Positions 20,165-31,047 of a stretch of DNA of 64,000 nt are shown here, one piece after another. Source of the stretch: Sclerotinia nivalis (lineage: Eukaryota > Ascomycota > Leotiomycetes > Helotiales > Sclerotiniaceae); assembly GCA_029531795.1 (NCBI GenBank), contig CM055954.1:106584-170583 (forward strand), written 5' to 3'. Position 1 is the first letter of the stretch. Every line of letters begins with the position of its first letter. A program made the position numbers and the translations under genes. The notes beneath the pieces are model-generated. The model worked only from the letters and a program-made list of their open reading frames with translations, did not search any database and was not told the origin of the DNA.

Positions 20165-21040
20165 TTTAAATTTAATAATTATTTAAACCAAAATGTTTTA
20201 CATAAAAAAAAAATCGATAAAAGATTTTTAGAGTGATTTATTGGTTTTACAGAAGGAAAATTTTGTTTTATTGTGTTAAATAATAAAATATATTTTGACA
20301 TTAGTGTAAATATAAAGGATATACAAGTTCTTTATTATATTAAAAAAGAACTGGGTTTTGGGAAAATCTTAATAAACAAAGATTCAGGTGAAGGTTATGA
20401 AGGTGCGCCTGCTTTATTTTTTGAAAAAAAATATATGCAGACGGCATCTTTTTATGTTACAAATTTTTATAATTTTTATAGACTAGTTACTTTATTTAAT
20501 GGTAATTTGTGTACAATTAATAAAAAACAAGAATTTAAATTTTGATTAAATATTTTTAATAATCAATATTCCAACTTTTTATTTTCCCTTGATATGCAGG
20601 GGGAAAAAGAGGTAATCTTCAGAGATAGTGTTATAAAACCTAGTTTAACTACTGCTTGATTATCTGGTTATATAGATGCTCTTGCTAGTTTTACAGGTAG
20701 AATAGAAAACAGTAAGCAACTTAGTTTAAGAACTCCTTATTTGACATTTTTTATCTTTCAAAATGAATTTTATATTTTAAATGTTATTAGTGAAATGCTA
20801 AATATTAGTATAAAAAGTATAAAACATAATAAAGATAAGGATGGTTGAATACTAAGTATTTCTTCTTTTAATAAGCTTAAACTAATAATAAACTATTTAA
20901 AAAGGTATCCTTTAAAAACTAGTAAGTCACTAGTTTTCACTAAATGATGTAAAATATATAGCATTGTTTTTAATAAACAACATCTCAATAAAATTGGTTT
21001 AGATAAAATTAATTCCTTAACAAAAGAAATTAATAAATAA
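20165..21040 (+). CDS. Diverged LAGLIDADG-like ORF inside the intron core
   Basis: Open frame (TGA 20234, 20543, 20657, 20846, 20945 as Trp) to TAA at 21038-21040; no ATG near the start. It keeps the two-domain plan, but the motifs have decayed: WFIGFTEGKFCFIV for motif 1 and WLSGYIDALASFTG for motif 2. The ending KQHLNKIGLDKINSLTKEIN matches the family C-terminus. The loss of motif acidic residues argues for a maturase-only or dying protein. Confidence 0.7.
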
Positions 21041-21179
21041 ATTTAAAAGTTAAAGATCCAGTCCGATCCTTAGGTATACTTAAGGTGTGTTATTCAAGAG
21101 CAAGGAGGATGAAATATATACTTTTTATTATTTAATATATATTTTTGTAATGCTCGTTAAAGAATAACCAACATAAATG

Positions 21180-22371
21180 AACAGCAGGTGTATATTTACT
21201 AATGCGTACTAGTCCTTTAATAGAATACAGTTCAACTGTATTAATATTATGCTTATGATTAGGGGCTATAACTACTGTATTTAGTAGCCTTATTGGATTA
21301 TTTCAACAAGATATTAAAAAAGTTATTGCCTATTCTACTATGAGCCAATTAGGTATGATGGTAATAGCAGTAGGTTTATCGTCATATAACCTTGCCTTAT
21401 TCCACTTAGTTAATCACGCTTTTTACAAAGCATTATTATTCCTAGGTGCCGGGGCTGTAATTCATTCAGTTGCGGATAACCAAGATTTTAGAAAATATGG
21501 AGGGTTAAGACCCTTCTTGCCTTTAACTTATTCTGTGATGTTAATAGCAAGCCTTAGCTTAGTTGCTTTCCCGTTTATGACCGGGTTCTATAGTAAAGAT
21601 TTTATTTTAGAATCTGCATATGGACAGTTTTACTTTAGCGGTACAGTTGTTTACTTTATAGCTACGATTGGTGCTATGTTTACGACTTTATATAGTGTGA
21701 AAGTATTATATATTACTTTTTTAGGGCCGGCTTTAGGTCCCATGACTAATTATAATAATGCACATGAAGGTAATTTATTTATGAGTTTACCCTTAGTAAT
21801 TTTAGCCTTATTCTCTATATTCTTCGGTTATATGACTAAAGATATTTTTATAGGTTTAGGGTCTGGTTTCTTTACGGATAATTCTATATTTATTCATCCA
21901 ACACATGAAATTATGCTAGATACGGAATTTGCTGTACCAACCTTCTTTAAACTTTTACCTTTGGGTCTTACATTATGTCTTAGTACATTAGCCGTTATCA
22001 TATCGGAATTTTACCCTGGATTGATTGTGAGATTTAAGTTCACAAGATTTGGTTACAACTTATTTGGGTTCTTTAATCAAAGATTCTATGTAGAAATGTT
22101 CTATAATAATTTTATTACAAATAAAGTGTTACACCTAGGTGGTCTAACAACTAAGGTTTTAGATAAAGGAAGTGTAGAGCTTGTTGGTCCTTACGGACTA
22201 GAGAAAGTGTTATTAAGCCTTAGCCAGAATATAGACAAGCTAAGTACTGGTATTGTTACTAGTTATGCCTTGTATGTTTTAGTTGGTCTGGTTTCTTTTA
22301 TGTTTATTTTTTACTTAAATGAAAGTTGATATAGTTTAATTATATTAATTGGTTTAGGACTCTTGAGTTTA
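21180..22371 (+). CDS. nad5: nad5 exon 5 with first C-terminus
   Basis: Starts A ACA GCA GGT ([14 protein letters not shown]) after G at 21179. Holds [19 protein letters not shown] and [16 protein letters not shown], key ND5 motifs, then the C-terminal helices to [12 protein letters not shown]. There is no stop: the frame continues as an endonuclease (22372-23568). Assembled nad5 to this point is ~650 codons, the usual length. The C-terminal ~210 residues are repeated in diverged form at 23821-24463. Confidence 0.92.
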
Positions 22372-23568
22372 AATCACAATAACCCTGATTTAGACATGGA
22401 AAGACGTTCTGTACAACATCCTATTAAATCTAGTCACGTGGCATTAAATAAAGCTAACGCGTCTGGTTTAATTGGTAGGAAAGTACATGTAAATGGAGGT
22501 AATAATCTGTTTCATGTAAATAATACTCCTGGACGAAATTACAGTACGTCAGCTGCACTACCTGTTGTTATGTATTCTTACCCCTCAAGGGATAGAAAAC
22601 AAATATATGCAGATAATAAAGAACGTTCTGGTATATATCTATGAGAGAATAAACTGAATCAAAAAGTTTATGTGGGTTCCTCTCAGGATTTGAGGAAGAG
22701 AATCAAGGATTATTTTGATAATACTAATTTAAATAGTTCCAAAGGTTCTATTATATGTAAAGCATTAATTAAACATGGTCATGACAGTTTTAATCTAAAG
22801 ATTTTAGAATATTGCTCTCTTGAGGACCTGTTGGTAAGAGAGCAATACTATATTGATACTCTCAAACCTGAATATAATATTTTAAGTTTTGCGGGTAATT
22901 CACGTGGATACATCCACACTGAGGCAAGTAAAGAACTAATGAGCATAGGTCGTAAGGGTTGGGAATATACATCAGATGAATTAGCTAATTTTAGTTCTGA
23001 AAGTGTTAGAAATAAATCGACTGTGCTAACTAATTCTGTCACTGGTGAGACGCTTACATATCCCTCTATGAAGAGTGCGGCAGAGTTTTTAGGTACAAGT
23101 GCTACTACGTTGAGAAGCTATTTATCTAAAAACCTTCCTTATAATGACTACGTTATTAGCGTAAATGAGGGAGATGAGCTCTCATCAAAGCCACAGTCTC
23201 TTTTATTAACGAATATACAAGATTCTAGTACTAAAGAGTTTTCTACGATTAAGGATGCAGCAGTTTTTTTAGAAGTAAGTCGTTCAAGTTTAAGTTATGC
23301 TTTAAACAAACCAAATAGTGGGGAACAAAATGGCTGTAAAATCGGTGATTATCTCGTGACCAGAATAGAGAGTGAAGTGAATTACATCAGACCAGGAAGC
23401 GTGTCAGTAGAAGTTACAGACTTAGAGAATAATACAACTAATGTTTATCCTTCTATAACCTTAGCTGGACAAGCTATTGGAGTTTCAAAGGCTAGTGTAA
23501 GTCAGTATATAAGGGGTAAACAAGCTACACCGTATAAAGGTAGATATATCTTAAAATACATAAGCTAA
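22372..23568 (+). CDS. GIY-YIG endonuclease fused to the nad5 C-terminus
   Basis: Same frame as nad5 exon 5, to TAA at 23566-23568. After ~80 linker residues, the nuclease domain reads SGIYLWENKLNQKVYVGSSQ, then LRKRIKDYF, ALIKHGHDSFNLKILEYC and REQYYIDTLKPEYNIL: the GIY, YVG, Arg, His and Glu/Asn positions are all present. Three NUMOD1-like repeats follow (PSMKSAAEFLGTSATTLRSY, STIKDAAVFLEVSRSSLSYA, PSITLAGQAIGVSKASVSQY). No group I core is recognisable between this ORF and the second nad5 C-terminus. Intact and a strong candidate for an active mobile endonuclease. Confidence 0.9.
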
Positions 23569-23820
23569 CTACATTAGTAGCTTGTGTAGGTAAAAGTTTG
23601 TTTATAGAGCAAACTTCAGTTTACAATTAGCCCGCTTCTAGCGAAGCAAAAAAAATTTGTTTTTGTACGCTTTACTATGTGGTGATTAAGACTTAAACGT
23701 GAGTTATAGAATTAATCGGGTGGTGGTGGGTAACTACTAGGTAAGTGAATGCTAAAACAAATAAGGGTTCTAAGTATAAGGATAAACATGCTTTGCAGAA
23801 GGTGGTGTATTTAGGAGTCG
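23569..23820. other. Junction between GIY-YIG ORF and second nad5 C-terminus
   Basis: 252 bases without coding similarity. Contains a G-rich block GTGGTGATTAAG ... CGGGTGGTGGTGGGTAACTA (23677-23739) that recurs at 25759-25830, and GCGAAGC microhairpin sequence near 23640. No group I or II core identified. Confidence 0.5.
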
Positions 23821-24463
23821 ACCTCTTATAAATTATAAGAATGCTCACGAGGGTGACTTGTTTTTAAGTATTCCGTTAATTATATTAGCTTTATTCTCTA
23901 TTTTCTTTGGTTACATTACTAAAGATATTTTTATTGGGTTAGGTTCAGGTTTCTTTGCAGATAATAGTATATTTATTCATCCAACACATGAAATTATGCT
24001 TGACACAGAGTTCGCAGTGCCTACATTATTTAAATTGTTGCCATTGGTATTTACTTTATCTTTAAGTGCGCTCGCTATAATCTTATCGGAATTTATTCCG
24101 ACTGCTTTAGTTCACTTCAAATTTACGAGACTAGGGTATAACCTTTTTGGGTTTTTTAACCAACGTTTTTTTATCGAAATGTTCTATAATAAATATGTTA
24201 CTAATTTTATCTTAAACACAGGGGGTATAACTACTAAGTTTCTGGATAAAGGTTCAGTAGAGATGATTGGGCCTTATGGTTTAGAAAAAGGTTTAATGGC
24301 TTTAAGTAATAATATTAACAGATTAAGTACAGGAGTAGTAACAACCTATGCTTTATACGTACTAGTAGGTTTAATTTTCTTTATGATTTTACCTTATGTA
24401 GCTGTTTTTGATAACAGTTTAGTTATATTAATGCTTTTTGGTTTGTTAAGTCTATGTTTTTAA
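23821..24463 (+). pseudogene. nad5: Second, diverged nad5 C-terminus
   Basis: From ~23828 reads [20 protein letters not shown], then [27 protein letters not shown] and so on to [14 protein letters not shown] and TAA at 24461-24463. It parallels 21750-22371 residue for residue but with many synonymous and some amino-acid differences, and unlike the first copy it ends in a proper stop. No start or splice signal found. The layout matches a displaced resident C-terminus after capture of a foreign C-terminus plus endonuclease. Whether it is ever expressed (for example by splicing) is open. Confidence 0.85.
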
Positions 24464-24550
24464 TTCTTATAGGAAACAAGCCGGTTTTACCTTAAAATAT
24501 CAGACCTTTAGTTATTGTTGAAGGTGATCATTCGTTATTTGTAATGCCTT

Positions 24551-24757
24551 TATTTTTGCCTTTTTTTTTTTTTATTATAGTTTAATTACTGCGTCCGGAG
24601 GACGTAGAGATTAAACAAGACGGAGCCGGCTAGTTTAATTACTACGTCCCTTATCCTCCGGATTAGGGGGGGGGACGTAGAAATTGAACAAGGCGGAGCC
24701 TAGTTTAATTACTACGTGGTGATTAAATTATAATTCTAAAAAAAAAGGCAAAAATAA
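24551..24757 (+). repeat. Element C, copy 1
   Basis: T-rich border TATTTTTGCCTTTTTTTT, A-rich border AAAAAAAAAGGCAAAAATAA. Interior has three TTTAATTAC(T/A)(A/G)CGT units separated by GGAGGACGTAG, AAGACGGAGCCGGC and CCTTATCCTCCGGATTAGGG palindromes. Same orientation at 60263; reverse complement at 50735 and 53536; a shorter copy at 25483. Confidence 0.85.
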
Positions 24758-25482
24758 AGGCAAAGAAAATCTTCTAATTTTCTATTAGTATTTAGCTTAA
24801 ATGAGACTTATATAGATCTAGCCTTATTTAGGCTATTAGGGATTTTATTTGTAACTTATCTGGTAATTTACCAGTAGACGTAATTATAGTAGTGTTGTAA
24901 ATCTTTCTTTAAGTAAAGCTGTAAACAACTCTAAACTCACAGCCCTTATTAAAATTACAAATTCTGTTTTAAGAATCTTATTCATAAGATTCTTAATCAG
25001 ATGAATAATTGTTTATCCACTAGCTCTAAAAAAGTAAGTTGTGTCTACACGGAACTTTTACAGTGGGAAGTAGATAAACTTTTAGCAGCACCCTCTAATT
25101 TATAGACTAAAGAAGAATGTAGAACCGTTATTAAATCTTAAAATATTATTCTAGTAGAGGCAGTATTAAGTGGAACTTCGGTATGGAAAAGGATCAGTTC
25201 TTGAGACCTTTGGACCTTTAGTGCAAGAAATATTTAGGAATATCTCCTTTAGTTGTTAGTAGGAAATTAAAGGATAAATCTTCTATTATAGTTAATAATA
25301 GAACTCTATAGGGAGAAAGGTTTCTGAATTCGTATAATGGCTCTTTTGGTTATCTTCATATATTTATTAATGATGCGTGTTTCTCTCTCTCTTTCTATCC
25401 TAAGTTACTACAGGTAGCTTAGCTTTTTTGTGCTGTTAGGCAGCCTATAAAAAAAAATAAAAAAAAAAGAATAGTTTCGGCC

Positions 25483-25633
25483 TTTATTTTTTCCTTTTTT
25501 TTTAATAAATAGTTTAATTACTACCCCCCCCCCCCTAATCCGGAGGATAAGGGGGGCAGAAATTAAACAACGCTCCGCTTAGTTTAATTACTACGTAGTA
25601 ATTTATTTATAATTATAAAAAAAAGGAAAAAAT
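25483..25633 (+). repeat. Element C, short copy
   Basis: Starts TTTATTTTTTCCTTTTTT, has ATAGTTTAATTACTACC, then CTAATCCGGAGGATAAGGGG, AATTAAACAACGCTCCGC and TTTAATTACTACGTAGTAA, and ends AAAAAAAAGGAAAAAATT. It lacks one internal unit and its (C)n run is expanded. Confidence 0.8.
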
Positions 25634-26420
25634 TTAGCAAGCGTGCTGAAACCTGCTCCTTTCCCTCCGGGAGCGGAATGTATTTTTTATTTATTTATTA
25701 TTCTTATATCCTTTTTTTTTTCTTTTTTTTTTATTGGAGTTGTCTTTGTATATTCTCTTGTGTGGTGGTTAAGTCTAATTTACATTAAATTGTTGTAAAA
25801 GAATTAGCCGGGTGGTGGTGGGTAACCCACAGGATTTATACTCTGTTAAAGATTTATACCTGACTTTATGGATTAACCATTGCAAAGCAGGGCCTTTTGT
25901 TAACTATGTGTATTATTACTAAGAATATTATTTGATAAAGCAATATTCTTAAATAAAGCAGTATACTTAATCCTGCTGAGATAAAGAAGAAAGCAAAAAA
26001 AAAAAATACCTATCTTTACAAAGCCAAGGGATTTAGATATTAAAAACAATAAATACTGTCTTCATATTTTGTGCATTAATAAACTAAATAAAAATAAATT
26101 GGTTTACACCGTTTTTTTTTTTACTTTATATATTTTATAATGTTTTTTTACAATCTAACCTATGTGGATGTTTCTATTAACAAATCCTTATCTATGATAA
26201 GTATATCACTTCTTTGCGGAGCACAATATTTCTTTGCGATACTTTTCAATGTATGGTTAAAACGCCTATGGTTTTGCGTATTTGTCTGATAATAAACTTT
26301 TATACCATTTCCCCCTGCTAGCGAAGCAGGCTGGGGGGGTACAAAAAAAAAAGGCCCAAGTGTATATATTGAATTTGTATGAAATAGCACAGCTAAACCG
26401 GAGACAGCCTATCACCTTTA

Positions 26421-26502
26421 TTTTTTCCCCTTTTTTTAATTATAAATATTTTCTTATTACGTAAATAGTATTATATAATAATAAAAAAAGGGGAAAAAAT
26501 TA
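26421..26502 (-). repeat. Element-B-like unit, reverse orientation
   Basis: TTTATTTTTTCCCCTTTTTT ... TTCTTATTACGTAAATAGTATT ... AAAAAAAGGGGAAAAAATT. The reverse complement of its interior matches the ATAATACTATTTACGTAATA centre of element B. Confidence 0.75.
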
Positions 26503-28209
26503 GATAAGAGAATAAAATTTATATGATTGAGAATACGTATCAAAGTAGATCAGCAGAAGCGCTAATAAAGGTGGAATAGTAATAAAGACCTCTATGATAG
26601 AGTATACTCTGTCATAAAGTTCACCATAAGCAAGTCTGATGAAAGTATAATAGTCTCTGCGAAGCCGGGCGTTAAGTTGAGATAGAGATATTCATTTTAA
26701 ATGTTGATACCTGAAAGTGAATCGTGGCCACATTAATTAATATTTGTATAAAAAAGTATACTATCTGCTTATTTTATTGCATAATATATTATAATGATAT
26801 ATGATGTCTATGTATTAGTAATAATAAAATAGGGAATATTATATATTTCTCTTATGGATTAAATATAAACGTAGGATATAATGTAACATAGTTAACATTC
26901 GACCTAACTATGCCAAGTTCCATGTTCATGTTAAAGAGGTTTAAATGCCTCTTTTTTGTAAAACAAGATCTATTCAATTTCTGGGCAGACGTCTGGAGAG
27001 AGTTTATGCTAACTTTAGTATATTTTTAATGTTCACCTGTGAAGGGGAGAATGGAATTTATATTTAAATTGGTTTTCGCCTCACTTTGGTATAACGGCAG
27101 TCTAGTGAGTGATAGAGACAATTTTGTTTTTATGCTAATAGTTTTAGTCTAATCTAATTTAACAGTTAAATTTGAATAGTATACAAATATTTACTTTATT
27201 TTATAGCCTATTATAGCGAATGAATGATAATTATAGCTACTTCAATAAAATGATGATTATTGAATATTAATTTTAATTCCACCCCTAGGCTCTGCCTAGC
27301 TTCAGCTAGGCAGAGCCTAGCTGGAAGCTAGAGAGATATTGAAATATTTAAACGCTTGTTTTACCTGCGAAGCAGGGGTGTGCAAAAAATAAGGCAAGTA
27401 ATTTATCACACTTTATTGGCGCTGGTGTTTAGTTTTTTTTAGTTCTCTGCTTTGCTATTTCTACCTATTGTATATAGTAGATATAAAAGGTGTACTTTAT
27501 CTGATAAAGATTGAGGAAGGAGAGTTAGTCGTATATAATATAAGTTGTTCAGAGGTTTCTATTCTTTTTTATTATAAGTATTTACTTTTAGATTTTTAAT
27601 ATGATTGCATCTTTTTATTGTATGATACTTATAATAGAAAAAATTTTATATGCTTAATTTATTTGAAGTCTTTTTAACAATTGTGATGCGCCTAGACCTT
27701 GGGTCTATATTTTCAAGATAATGCAATACGGCATTATAAAAAAAAAAGAAGAGTAGAATGTCTTTTTATTCTTTAATACTTTTTTTATTCTCTTTTTTTT
27801 TTTATTTAGGAAGGTTTACTTGAATTACATTAAATTTAATAAAAATTGTGTACAAGAGCAACCATACTTTTTTTATATATTAATTCTTATTATAATAATT
27901 TTATTATAATTATTTTTTAGAAATTAAATTAGTAATCCAATCAAATAGATTGGATTAATTCTCTACTATCGTCGTTAAATTGTTTGGGATATATAATAAT
28001 AATCAGAAGAATCTATTTTAGTTTTTAGGTAGGTTTAAGCTCTTTTGAATTTAAATTGGATTAAAACTATGAATAAAGGTATTATTTAAACCGTAAGAAA
28101 GAATTTTCTTGTAAGTTGCTATTGTTTTTCTTTTGTCTTGCTCTTATTGTTATTGTAGGTATTTTAGCTGTATTTTTAGCTTGATGGCTTTTATTTCTGT
28201 ATAGTTTAC

Positions 28210-28245
28210 CCTTCATGCAAGACCAGTACTGGTCTTGCATGAAGG
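28210..28245. repeat. 36-bp palindrome, copy 2
   Basis: Exact copy of the palindrome at 4833, free in the spacer and not bordered by the poly-pyrimidine/purine arms of element A. Confidence 0.93.
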
Positions 28246-28969
28246 CAGATAAACGTTGGATAATCGTCCTATTTTAGATGAACAAATTGGTATAATAAAT
28301 AATTATGCTAGTATAGACCTTAAAAAGCTTAATTACATTCTTTTTTTTTTTTAGTCCCTAAAAAATATACTTTACTATCTGCCTATGGGTGGAGGTAAAA
28401 ACGGATAAGTGAATATGATTCTAGGGTGTGACGTATATTAGCACATAAGTCATAATGGTAAGATTAATTAACCTCTAAGTACATAGTGAGTAGAAGTTGG
28501 CTTTTGTTTTTTCGTATACTTTTATAAGAGAATTAAGGTTTATATTGATTTATATGTAAACATTTGCTTATATTTTTATTCGTAAATAATTAGAAATGGG
28601 AGAAGAAGATTTTTCTATTAAAGCCCTATAAATAAGCTATGCTTATCTTTTGGGTGGAATACCTGGTATCTTATATAAACTCAAAGGATAGCACTTATCT
28701 TCTAGGTCTTATATACAAATAAGATTAATACTTTTACATTTATATTTGTGAACCTTAGCCACTACTGGCTAGGGCGAAGCCCCAGCAAGCATTTGAAATA
28801 TTAATCCCCTAGATCGGTTTAAGATAGAATGATGAATTTAGGAAAAAAAAAAGTTTTCTGTTTTAAAAAGTCCACTTAAACCTCATACTTTTGTAAGTTT
28901 ACCTGTACAATCTGCTATAGAGGGTTTTTTTGTGTTAATTTAGAGTAATATTTTTTTTTTGTTACATAT

Positions 28970-29240
28970 AGTATAGGTACTATATATACATATAGTATAG
29001 GAAAGTCCGAAGCTTGTAAAACTAAAACTCATATTGAAGAGAGTAAAAGTAAAAATTTTGGTATTAAAGAGAAAATAAAGTCCATCTTTTTATAGTTATA
29101 ATTATAACTAAATGTATTAATAAAAAAGATATATGTATCTTTTTTATTATAGGCAGTCGAAGAAGGTAGTGAAATCACAAGCCTAGGTTAGGCCTTCTTT
29201 TAGTTTAATAACTAAGACAGGATCCGGCTTAAATGTATCA
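28970..29240 (+). ncRNA. rnpB: Mitochondrial RNase P RNA (probable)
   Basis: The two conserved strands of helix P4 are present in the right order: GTATAGGAAAGTCCGAAGC near 28994-29012 (compare the universal GAGGAAAGTCC) and AAGACAGGATCCGGCTTAAA near 29213-29232 (compare ACAGAANCCGGCTTA). AAG-U-CCG pairs with CGGCTT as expected with the bulged U. Between them AGAAGGTAGTGAAATCACAAG resembles the conserved internal region. The size (~270 nt, AT-rich, reduced) suits ascomycete mitochondrial rnpB. It sits ~120 bp upstream of rns. Ends are estimates. Confidence 0.75.
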
Positions 29241-29359
29241 AAAAGTAATAACAACTTTATGTTAACTATATTTATATAATTATTAATTAAATTTAATTAA
29301 TATTTGGTGAATATTTTATTAGTAATGGTATAGAAATTATATAGTATATAAATTATATA

Positions 29360-29731
29360 CCATAAAATTTTTTTTGAGTTTGATGGTGGCTCTGAATGAA
29401 CGCTGTCCAAGTGCTTGACACATGCTAATCGAACGTCTAATTTAACAATGTGGCGTTAAGTCACTAATTTAATTAGAAGTGGTGTACAGGTGAGTATTTA
29501 ATATTTTGGCTGCCTTAAAGTAAGGTAAAATACCTTATAAAAATATGAAGAAGAAAGGAAGTAAATTTCCGCTTTAAGAGGACAATAAATATTTCGGATA
29601 GGTAGTAGTTAAGGTAATGACTTAACTAGCTTGAAATTCCGTAGTCGAGACTGAGAGGTCGATCGATCACATTGGGTCTGAAAAAACCCCAATACGTATA
29701 GTACAGCAGTGGGGAATATTGGTCAATGGCC
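29360..29731 (+). rRNA. rns: rns exon 1, small-subunit rRNA 5' domain
   Basis: Starts near GAGTTTGATGGTGGCTCTGA and includes GAACGCTGTCCAAGTGCTTG, ACTGAGAGGTCGATCGATCA and GCAGTGGGGAATATTGGTCA. It breaks after CAATGGCC, equivalent to E. coli position 379, where a GTGCG group II 5' end follows. Exon 2 resumes TAACGGCTGAACCAGC, restoring the expected hairpin. Confidence 0.93.
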
Positions 29732-30811
29732 GTGCGCTGTCTAATAATATATACGCTTGTTTCATATAACTCATTACTTATTACCATTTTAACACTAGAA
29801 CAAATCTATTTCAGATCTAATTGAAATTGATTTCCAACTATAATGCTGAATGATTAATATAATAATAGTTTAACTCCGAAACCAGATTATTTTCTTATAT
29901 CTGTAAAGCATCAAATTTATCCTCGGCTTAAATGGGTGTCTCCATAGGCCTTGTAAACCTGGTGACAGGGAGGGGAGTGTAGCATATTTGAAAAGTGAGA
30001 AGGCAGGATCCCAGGATGTAGGGACTGAAGAAACGACAACTTTCTTGCGAGCTAGGAGATTCATGGTTTAAAGAAGAGGATGAAGGTCTGGAGGACCACC
30101 AGAGTGGATATACCATTATAATACATCAACACGCCACTAGTATTTTATTTGATCATCAGGCCGTGGATCATCTATAGAAATAAATACTGCCTACTTACGC
30201 AAAGTAAATAAACCATCTATAAAAAACCTAACAATCTCATGGACGTATATATTAGAATTCAGGATATCTTGACAAATCAACATTATTAGTGTTTCTAATA
30301 ATGTTATCATACCTATTATTTCTCTCTTCCAGAGATTATCTTTCACTCCTTTTAATTTTAGTAATGCAAACCTTTTATCTTTGATCTTTTCTCTTTTTTG
30401 ATATTTAATTTTTAACAATTTCCTATATTACTAACGATCCTAAGGTGAAGTAAAATAACTTGGCGGCTGATTGTCGTGCAATTAATAGGACTGGCGGGGC
30501 TAGCACCCCCTATAGTATCTATTCCCGAAAGTCAATTTACCTCAATACCTGAAGATTCGGGAGTCCTTTAAGCTTAGGCCACGAATATTGATATGACTGT
30601 ACTTTGTAACTAATTTATCGTGTACACTCGAGTCCAAGTATGAAGTATTCACAAGATACTCTCCCCTTGAAATCCGCAAATAAGCATAAAGATTACCTTA
30701 TTATAGGGATAACTGAAGGAAGGGACTGTTTACTGAGATAAAAGGCCTTAGTAACAATCCATACGCACCGGTCTTAAACAAACTCTGGGGGATTAATATT
30801 AGCAAAATTTG

Positions 30812-30847
30812 CCTTCATGCAAGTCCAACTCTGGTCCTGCATGAAGG
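30812..30847. repeat. 36-bp palindrome, degenerate copy 3
   Basis: CCTTCATGCAAGTCCAACTC / TGGTCCTGCATGAAGG: several changes have broken the symmetry, so this is an older copy. It lies in the group II intron upstream of the RT ORF. Confidence 0.85.
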
Positions 30848-31047
30848 GTAAAACCTTAAAATTCTTGCAATACGTTTTGTAATCGATCTTAGAACATATA
30901 TAGAAGTTACCTTTAATTCTGACTCCCACTTTAGTACTCAATCAATAATAATAAATTCAAGCTAGAAATACATCATATAACTTAAACAACGCAAATTTTA
31001 TCTCTCCAATCAACTTAGAAATAAATGATGGGAATGTTGCCTCAAAA

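Larger units (their letters stand above)
18919..21179 (+). other. nad5 intron 4, group I with two LAGLIDADG-type ORFs
   Basis: ORF a precedes the core, ORF b lies inside it: TTTGCTGGAAAAGC near 19990, GGCCAATCAGCAGGTAAC near 20097, CCTCAGAGACTGTATGTG near 20139, then ORF b, then AAGATCCAGTCCGATCC near 21052. So one ORF is in a 5' loop and the other between the two P7 strands. Ends in G at 21179. Confidence 0.8.
24464..28969. other. Large spacer between nad5 and rnpB, rich in repeats and gene relics
   Basis: No intact gene. Contains element C copies (24551-24757, 25483-25633), the second G-rich block (25759-25830), a reverse element-B-like unit (26421-26502), palindrome T (27287-27321) and a 36-bp palindrome (28210-28245). 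24890-25330 has scraps resembling endonuclease C-termini (LLQWEVDKLLAAPSNL; LGISPLVVSRKLKDKSSIIV). 26500-27150 is more GC-rich and looks structured but was not assigned. Confidence 0.6.

Noticed and set aside
26500..27150. Group II intron or structured RNA
   Set aside because: Phrases such as AGTCTGATGAAAG resemble part of rns intron 3, but no domain V or exon partners were found, so it was not listed as a feature.
29870..30418. Minus-strand ORFs in the group II intron
   Set aside because: They overlap structured intron sequence; all supported genes are on the + strand.
30425..30745. Large-subunit rRNA fragment inside rns intron 1
   Set aside because: CTAACGATCCTAAGGTGAAG and TAGGGATAACTGAAGG look like LSU domain V motifs, but the intervening sequence does not follow LSU and the region fits group II domain I-III sequence. 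Kept only as a note.
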